64,000 nt of DNA, taken from NCBI RefSeq assembly GCF_003034915.1, contig NZ_PZJX01000021.1, forward strand, positions 1 through 64,000. The letters run 5' to 3'. The position numbers and the translations under genes are program-made. Each line of letters begins with the position of its first letter. Within the stretch, counting starts at the first letter, position 1. Source of the stretch: Mesorhizobium helmanticense. GTDB lineage: Bacteria > Pseudomonadota > Alphaproteobacteria > Rhizobiales > Rhizobiaceae. Of this stretch, positions 59,072 through 64,000 are shown piece by piece. A model generated the notes under the pieces. That model saw only the letters and a program-made list of their open reading frames with translations. It had not been told where the DNA came from and searched no databases.

Positions 59072-61872
59072 AAGCTCAGCCCGACATGAACCAAGCTCGG
59101 CTTGGCATAGCTCAGCCTGCCGTGAGCATCGAACGCGCCGACATCGCGTTCAAGGTCAACGGCGCGGCCGTCAGCGTCAGCGTGCCGCCGCTGCGCCGCC
59201 TCTCCTCGGTGCTGCGTGACGAATTGCATCTGACCGGCACCAAGGTCGGCTGTGACGCCGGCGATTGCGGCGCCTGCACCGTGCTGGTCGACGGCGAACC
59301 CGTCTGCGCCTGCCTGATGCCGGCGGCCTCAGTGGCCGGCGCGGCGGTGACGACCGTGGAAGGCCTTGCCAATGGCAGGCTGTCGGCGCTGCAGGCGTCG
59401 TTCCTCGACCATGGCGCAGCGCAATGCGGCGCCTGCACGCCCGGCCTGCTGATCGCGGCAACCGCGCTGCTGGAGAAGAAACCCTGCCCGACCGAAGCCG
59501 AAACCCAGGATGCGCTGGGCGGCATCCTCTGCCGCTGCACCGGCTACCGCAAGATCATTGCCGCGGTGATGGACGCCTCGCGTCATGCCGAAGGTCTCGA
59601 CCACCGCATGCCGCAATCGGGCTCGGCCGTGGGCTCTTCGCCGATCCGCCTCGACGGCCTGCCCAAGGTTACCGGCGGTGAAAAATTCGGTGGCGACTCT
59701 TTTCCGGCCGATGCGCTAGCCGTGCTGGTGGTCCGCTCGCCGCATTATCACGCGCGTTTTACATTCGGCGATCTCGACGCCTGGACGAAGAAACACCCCG
59801 GTATTACCGGCATCTTCACCGCCGCCGACATTCCCGGAAAAAACTGTTTCGGCGTCATCGGCCCCTTTGTCGACCAGCCGGCCTTGGCCGAGAGCTTTGT
59901 GCGGTTTCGCGGCGAAGCGGTAGCGCTGATTGCCGGCGACCGCGAGGCCATCCTCGATCTCGACCTTACGGATTTCCCCATTGCATGGACCGAGCTGCCG
60001 CATTTTCTGCAGCCTGGCGAAGCGCAGGCCGAGGGCGCGGCATTGATCCACGAGAACCGGCCGGCAAACCTGCTTACCTCCGGATTTGTCGAGCGCGGCG
60101 ACCCCGAAACCGCCCTTGCCGGCGCCGCTTTCACCGTTTCGGGCGGCATCGACACGTCCTATGTCGAGCACGCCTATATCGAGCCGGAAGCCGGCTATGC
60201 CTATATGGATGGCGACACGCTTGTCGTCGTAGCCTGCACGCAGGCGCCCTATATGGACCGCGACGAAACGGCCAAGGTGCTCGGCCTCGCCGTCGACAAG
60301 GTGCGCATCATGCCGACCGCCACCGGCGGCGGTTTTGGCTCCAAGCTCGATGTCTCGTTGCAGCCGCTGATCGGCCTCGTCGCCATGAAAACCGGACGGC
60401 CGGCCGCACTCGCCTACACCCGCAATGAATCAATGATATCGACCACCAAGCGCCATCCGGCCGAGATGAGCGCGACCATCGGCGCCGATGCCAGTGGGCT
60501 TGTCAATGGCATGGTCTTCACAGGCGATTTCAACACCGGCGCCTATGCGAGCTGGGGGCCGACGGTGGCCAACCGCGTGCCGGTGCATGCCTCCGGCCCC
60601 TATCTCACGCCGAACTATCGCGCCGAAGGCCGCGCCATCCACACCAACGGTCCGATCTCGGGCGCCTTCCGTGGTTTCGGCGTACCGCAGGCGACGATCA
60701 TGCAGGAAACCCTCTATGATGAGCTGGCCGAAAAGCTGAGCATTGATCGGCTCGATTTTCGCCTGAAAAACTGCCTTCGTAACGGCTCCGAAACTGTTAC
60801 CGGCCAGAAACTGGACGGGGTCGGCATTGCCGAGTGCCTTGAGGCGCTGCGGCCGCATTGGTCACGTGCGCTCGCCGATGCGGAGGCGTTTAATGCCACG
60901 AACGGAGCAAAAAAGCGCGGCGTCGGTGTCGCCTCCTGCTGGTATGGCTGTGGCAACACCTCACTGCCCAATCCATCGACCATAAAGGTTGGCATTTCGG
61001 CTGAAGGCGATGTCGTCCTACATCAGGGCGCGGTCGATATCGGGCAAGGCTCGAACACCGTGATTAGCCAGATATGTGCCGACGCGCTTGGCCTGCCGTT
61101 GGAAAAGTTCCGGCTGAAAAGCGCCGACACCGCGATCACCCCGGACGCCGGCAAGACCTCGGCCTCACGCCAGACCTTCGTCACCGGCAAGGCCGCCGAA
61201 AAGGCCGGCCGCGCCTTGCGCGACGCGATCCTGCGCTTCGCCAATGTATCGGAGAAGGCGGCGATCGCCCTCGATGGGACAAGCCTGATCATCCGTGAGG
61301 GCGAAGCGATACGGCATATCGATCTTTCCACACTGAAAGCCAACGCCGACGGCTTCGTCTTCCGCGCCGAGGAAAGTTACGACCCGCCGACACTGCCGCT
61401 GGATGCCAAGGGCCAGGGCAAGCCTTACGCCGTCTATGGCTATGGCGCGCAAATCGCCGAGCTCGAAGTCGACCTCAGGCTCGGCACCGTGACGCTCATA
61501 AAAATCACAGCCGCGCACGATGTCGGCAAGGCAATCAACCCGCTGCTGGTCGAAGGCCAGATCGAGGGCGGCATCGCACAAGGCATCGGCATGGCGCTGA
61601 TGGAGGAGTACATCCCCGGCCGCACCGAGAACCTGCACGACTATCTCATCCCGACCATCGGCGACGTGCCGCCGATCGAGACCATCCTGATCGAAGTTCC
61701 GGACCCGGAAGGACCCTTTGGCGCCAAGGGTCTGGGCGAGCACGTGCTGATCCCGACAGCGCCGGCGATACTCAACGCCATCCGCCATGCCACCGGCGTG
61801 CTGGTCACCAAGGTGCCGGCGACGCCCAGCCGCATTCGCGCGGCCATCCGCGACAAGGAGGCACGCCGATGA
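59068..61872 (+). CDS. Fused [2Fe-2S]/molybdopterin hydroxylase, xanthine dehydrogenase family
   Basis: This 934-residue protein fuses the small and large subunits. Cys62, 67, 70, 82 and Cys120, 123, 155, 157 hold two [2Fe-2S] clusters (about 25-170). A molybdopterin domain follows (about 190-930) with [17 protein letters not shown] and the active-site Glu891 in AKGLGEH. It hydroxylates a heterocyclic or aldehyde carbon with water as oxygen source. There is no signal peptide, so it is cytosolic, unlike IorAB at 7975-10696. The next gene suggests a pyridine-type substrate. Confidence 0.85.
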   Translation: MKAQPDMNQARLGIAQPAVSIERADIAFKVNGAAVSVSVPPLRRLSSVLRDELHLTGTKVGCDAGDCGACTVLVDGEPVCACLMPAASVAGAAVTTVEGLANGRLSALQASFLDHGAAQCGACTPGLLIAATALLEKKPCPTEAETQDALGGILCRCTGYRKIIAAVMDASRHAEGLDHRMPQSGSAVGSSPIRLDGLPKVTGGEKFGGDSFPADALAVLVVRSPHYHARFTFGDLDAWTKKHPGITGIFTAADIPGKNCFGVIGPFVDQPALAESFVRFRGEAVALIAGDREAILDLDLTDFPIAWTELPHFLQPGEAQAEGAALIHENRPANLLTSGFVERGDPETALAGAAFTVSGGIDTSYVEHAYIEPEAGYAYMDGDTLVVVACTQAPYMDRDETAKVLGLAVDKVRIMPTATGGGFGSKLDVSLQPLIGLVAMKTGRPAALAYTRNESMISTTKRHPAEMSATIGADASGLVNGMVFTGDFNTGAYASWGPTVANRVPVHASGPYLTPNYRAEGRAIHTNGPISGAFRGFGVPQATIMQETLYDELAEKLSIDRLDFRLKNCLRNGSETVTGQKLDGVGIAECLEALRPHWSRALADAEAFNATNGAKKRGVGVASCWYGCGNTSLPNPSTIKVGISAEGDVVLHQGAVDIGQGSNTVISQICADALGLPLEKFRLKSADTAITPDAGKTSASRQTFVTGKAAEKAGRALRDAILRFANVSEKAAIALDGTSLIIREGEAIRHIDLSTLKANADGFVFRAEESYDPPTLPLDAKGQGKPYAVYGYGAQIAELEVDLRLGTVTLIKITAAHDVGKAINPLLVEGQIEGGIAQGIGMALMEEYIPGRTENLHDYLIPTIGDVPPIETILIEVPDPEGPFGAKGLGEHVLIPTAPAILNAIRHATGVLVTKVPATPSRIRAAIRDKEARR

Positions 61873-63410
61873 GCGAGCTTGCCGAACGTTTCGAAACCCA
61901 CGACCCCGGCGAAAAGCAGGTGGCGGAGAAGATCCGCTGCGATGCCTGTCCGGTCATGTGCTACATCGCTGACGGCCGTACCGGCGCCTGCGACCGCTAC
62001 GGCAATGTCGGCGGACGCATCGTGCGCATGGATCCGCTGACCATTCTCGATCACGCGGCCGAGACTGGCGGCACTGTCGTGCCTTTTGTCGCCGAGGGCG
62101 AGCAATGGAACGGTGAACTGGTCAATAACGGCCGCCGCTTCGTCACCGCCATCGGCGCCGGCACCACCTATCCCGACTACAAGCCGGCCCCCTTCATCGT
62201 CAGCCAGCAGGTCGAGGGCGTCGATCTCGTCACCGTGGTCACCGAGGGCATCTTCTCCTATTGCGGCGTCAAGGTGAAGATCGACACCGACCGCCATTTA
62301 GGCCCGGAAACCGCGACCGTTCGCGCCGGAGGCGAGGCCATCGGCCATGTCACCACGGGCGAATACGGCTCGCAGATGCTGTCGCTTGGCGGCGTGCATC
62401 ATTTCACCGGCGGCTCCAAGGCTGAGGGCCGCGCCACATGTGACGCGCTGCTCAATCTGTGCAACCGCAAGCCGGTCGAACTCACCATCGACGGCGGCGC
62501 TGCGGTCATCGTCGAAGCCGGCAAACCACCGGTCATCGACGGCAAGATCGAACACCGCATGCGGGTCGGCTGCGGTTCCGCCACCATCGGCATGTTCGCC
62601 ACCCAGTGGCGCGGCCTGGTTGACGAAGTGGTGGTGGTCGACGACCACATCACCGGCGTCGTCTCCGAGCATCAGGCCGGCAAGGTGCTGGGTTGGCAGG
62701 ACACAGGCATAAAGATCATCGGTCGGCGCTCGACGCCTGGCCGTTATTTCAAGGTGTCGGAGCCCGGCCTCGGCTGGGGCGGCACCAGCATTTCCGACCC
62801 GCTGTCGATCCTCGGTGAGTGGAATGCCAAGAAGGGCGCGCGCCCCGGCCTGTCGCTGCTGATGGTTTCGACCACCGGCGAGCAGTTCGCCTATTACGAA
62901 CTCGACGACGAGCTGAAGCCGGTCGAAAAACCGTTCCCGGAGCGGCTGCAAAAGTCGGTCGGCCTGATCGAGGACAATTGCGAGCCGGCTTTGTGCACGG
63001 TGCTGTTCATCGGCGGCGCCGGCGGTTCGCTGCGCGCCGGCGTCACCGAGAACCCGGTCAATCTGACCCGTTCGGTGCAAGGCCTGAAGACTTATGTCAC
63101 TGTGGGCGGCGCGCCGGTCTATGTCTGGCCGGGCGGCGGCATCACACTAATGGTCGATGTTATCAGAGTCCCGGAAGGCGCCTTCGGCTATGTGCCGACG
63201 CCTGCGCTGGTGGCGCCGATCGAGTTCACCTTGCGCCGCGACGACTATGTCAGGCTGGGCGGCTACGAGGCCGAAATCCGCAGCGTCGAGGACATCCTTG
63301 CCAAGGGTGGCGAGTATCTCAACCCGCGTCGCGGCACCGGTGCGCCGGCGAGCAATCCCTGGCCGCCGCTGGCGCAATTGCGGCGCGCCGCCGCCAATGG
63401 TGCGGCGTGA
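61869..63410 (+). CDS. 6-hydroxynicotinate reductase-like iron-sulfur protein
   Basis: This 513-residue protein has an N-terminal cysteine cluster C-X2-C-X3-C-X9-C (Cys24, 27, 31, 41; [10 protein letters not shown]) for an iron-sulfur centre. A long domain follows with [19 protein letters not shown] and [17 protein letters not shown]. It resembles proteins named after the Eubacterium barkeri reductase that makes 1,4,5,6-tetrahydro-6-oxonicotinate. The assignment rests on recognition of the family. It overlaps both neighbours, so it is co-translated with the molybdenum hydroxylase. Confidence 0.72.
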   Translation: MSELAERFETHDPGEKQVAEKIRCDACPVMCYIADGRTGACDRYGNVGGRIVRMDPLTILDHAAETGGTVVPFVAEGEQWNGELVNNGRRFVTAIGAGTTYPDYKPAPFIVSQQVEGVDLVTVVTEGIFSYCGVKVKIDTDRHLGPETATVRAGGEAIGHVTTGEYGSQMLSLGGVHHFTGGSKAEGRATCDALLNLCNRKPVELTIDGGAAVIVEAGKPPVIDGKIEHRMRVGCGSATIGMFATQWRGLVDEVVVVDDHITGVVSEHQAGKVLGWQDTGIKIIGRRSTPGRYFKVSEPGLGWGGTSISDPLSILGEWNAKKGARPGLSLLMVSTTGEQFAYYELDDELKPVEKPFPERLQKSVGLIEDNCEPALCTVLFIGGAGGSLRAGVTENPVNLTRSVQGLKTYVTVGGAPVYVWPGGGITLMVDVIRVPEGAFGYVPTPALVAPIEFTLRRDDYVRLGGYEAEIRSVEDILAKGGEYLNPRRGTGAPASNPWPPLAQLRRAAANGAA

Positions 63411-64000
63411 TGAACGGCCCGCAGGCGCACTGGCTGCAGAGGCGGCTGCACCTCAACCACGGCCCAATCGACCTGATCATCGAGGCTTTTGGTGACGCCG
63501 GCGAATGTGCCGCTGCCTATCGCCAGGCGGTGACCCGCTTCCAGACGGTTTTGACGGAGCTGGTCGGCGAAGTTGCCGAACTCCGCAAGCCGGCAAGCCT
63601 TGATCGGCGCGCTTTCGCCGGTCCGGCAGCGCAGCGCATGGAGGCGGCAGTCTCACCGCTGGCGCAAGGTTTCATCACGCCAATGGCCGCGGTCGCCGGT
63701 TCGGTAGCCGACGAAATTCTTGCCGCTTTGCTTGCCGGGCGAAAACTCGACCGCGCCTATGTCAACAATGGCGGCGACAGCGCGATCCATCTCGGCAGCG
63801 GTCGTTCCATAACCCTCGCCATCGCCGGGACGGGGCATGGTCTGGCGGACCGCATCACCATTCGTGCCGAGGACGGGATTGGCGGTGTAGCAACCAGCGG
63901 CTGGCGCGGACGTTCGTTTTCGCTAGGCATCGCCGATGCCGTCACCGTGCTGGCGCGGACGGGGGCTGAAGCCGATGCCGCTGCCACCCTGATCGCCAAC
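63410..64000 (+). CDS. UPF0280 family protein (3' end outside window)
   Basis: This is an open frame of 197 codons to the window edge, starting with ATG overlapping the previous TGA. It has the UPF0280/ApbE-like pattern: MAAVAGSVADEIL, AYVNNGGDSAIHL, and GGVATSGWRGRSFSLGIADAVTVLA. UPF0280 proteins have an ApbE-like fold and unknown function, and are regularly seen beside 6-hydroxynicotinate-reductase-like genes. It may handle flavin attachment or a pathway intermediate; this is inference. Confidence 0.75.
   Translation, partial: MNGPQAHWLQRRLHLNHGPIDLIIEAFGDAGECAAAYRQAVTRFQTVLTELVGEVAELRKPASLDRRAFAGPAAQRMEAAVSPLAQGFITPMAAVAGSVADEILAALLAGRKLDRAYVNNGGDSAIHLGSGRSITLAIAGTGHGLADRITIRAEDGIGGVATSGWRGRSFSLGIADAVTVLARTGAEADAAATLIAN

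Overview
The window looks like a chromosomal segment of a soil or plant-associated alphaproteobacterium of the Rhizobiales, most probably Mesorhizobium or a close relative. This is inferred, not searched. The support is the high GC content, a urease cluster laid out in the Mesorhizobium manner, a smoEFGKS-mtlK type polyol operon, RIME-like intergenic repeats, and two copies of a long palindromic element of a kind familiar from rhizobial genomes. Genes are densely packed, with many ATGA or GTGA start/stop overlaps.

Layout. Positions 1-3800 hold the C-terminal end of an RTX-type exported protein, a GFA-family zinc protein, a winged-helix/TPR regulator and a DUF1127 protein. Positions 3906-11712 are bounded by 48-bp direct repeats (47 of 48 identical) made of the 3' half of a tRNA-Arg(CCG) gene, and the complete tRNA lies at 11668-11744. 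The geometry is that of a tRNA-integrated island of about 7.8 kb. Its cargo is a large winged-helix/ATPase regulator, an HbpS/GlcG-like protein, an isoquinoline-1-oxidoreductase-like molybdenum hydroxylase (two subunits) and a di-haem cytochrome. No integrase is visible. Positions 11937-17679 carry a D,D-carboxypeptidase, a hypothetical protein, a P-loop kinase, a basic Lys/Ala-rich protein, a GST-like protein and a NodE/NodF-like ketosynthase plus acyl carrier protein pair.

Positions 17857-26226 are the complete urease cluster, ureD-A-(DUF1272)-hupE/ureJ-ureB // ureC-(membrane protein)-ureE-F-(DUF3995)-ureG. It is interrupted between ureB and ureC by two exported-protein genes on the other strand. 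Positions 26312-39178 carry a class II aldolase family protein, an HAD phosphatase, a SorC-type regulator, a LysR regulator and a polyol ABC transporter plus catabolic operon (binding protein, two permeases, ATPase, SDR sorbitol-type dehydrogenase, mannitol dehydrogenase, HAD phosphatase, FGGY kinase). Positions 39187-43144 hold a histidine phosphatase, a MATE pump, and a membrane protein with a TetR regulator whose upstream regions share an ACCT-N6-AGGT palindrome.

Positions 43211-47673 hold a polar amino acid ABC importer without its ATPase, an agmatinase-family ureohydrolase and a divergent LysR regulator. The importer and hydrolase probably form a guanidino-compound uptake and hydrolysis unit. 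pncB, a polytopic membrane protein whose start codon appears to be supplied by a repeat, and a complete branched-chain/amide ABC importer (binding protein, LivH, LivM, LivG, LivF) follow to 55856. On the minus strand come an NhaD-like antiporter and pncA. The window closes (58214 to the end) with a translationally coupled operon: FAD subunit, fused [2Fe-2S]/molybdopterin subunit, a 6-hydroxynicotinate-reductase-like iron-sulfur protein and a UPF0280 protein. This suggests a reductive N-heterocycle catabolic pathway.

The least explained parts are this terminal operon and the tRNA-bounded island. The window thus carries two unrelated molybdenum hydroxylase systems.
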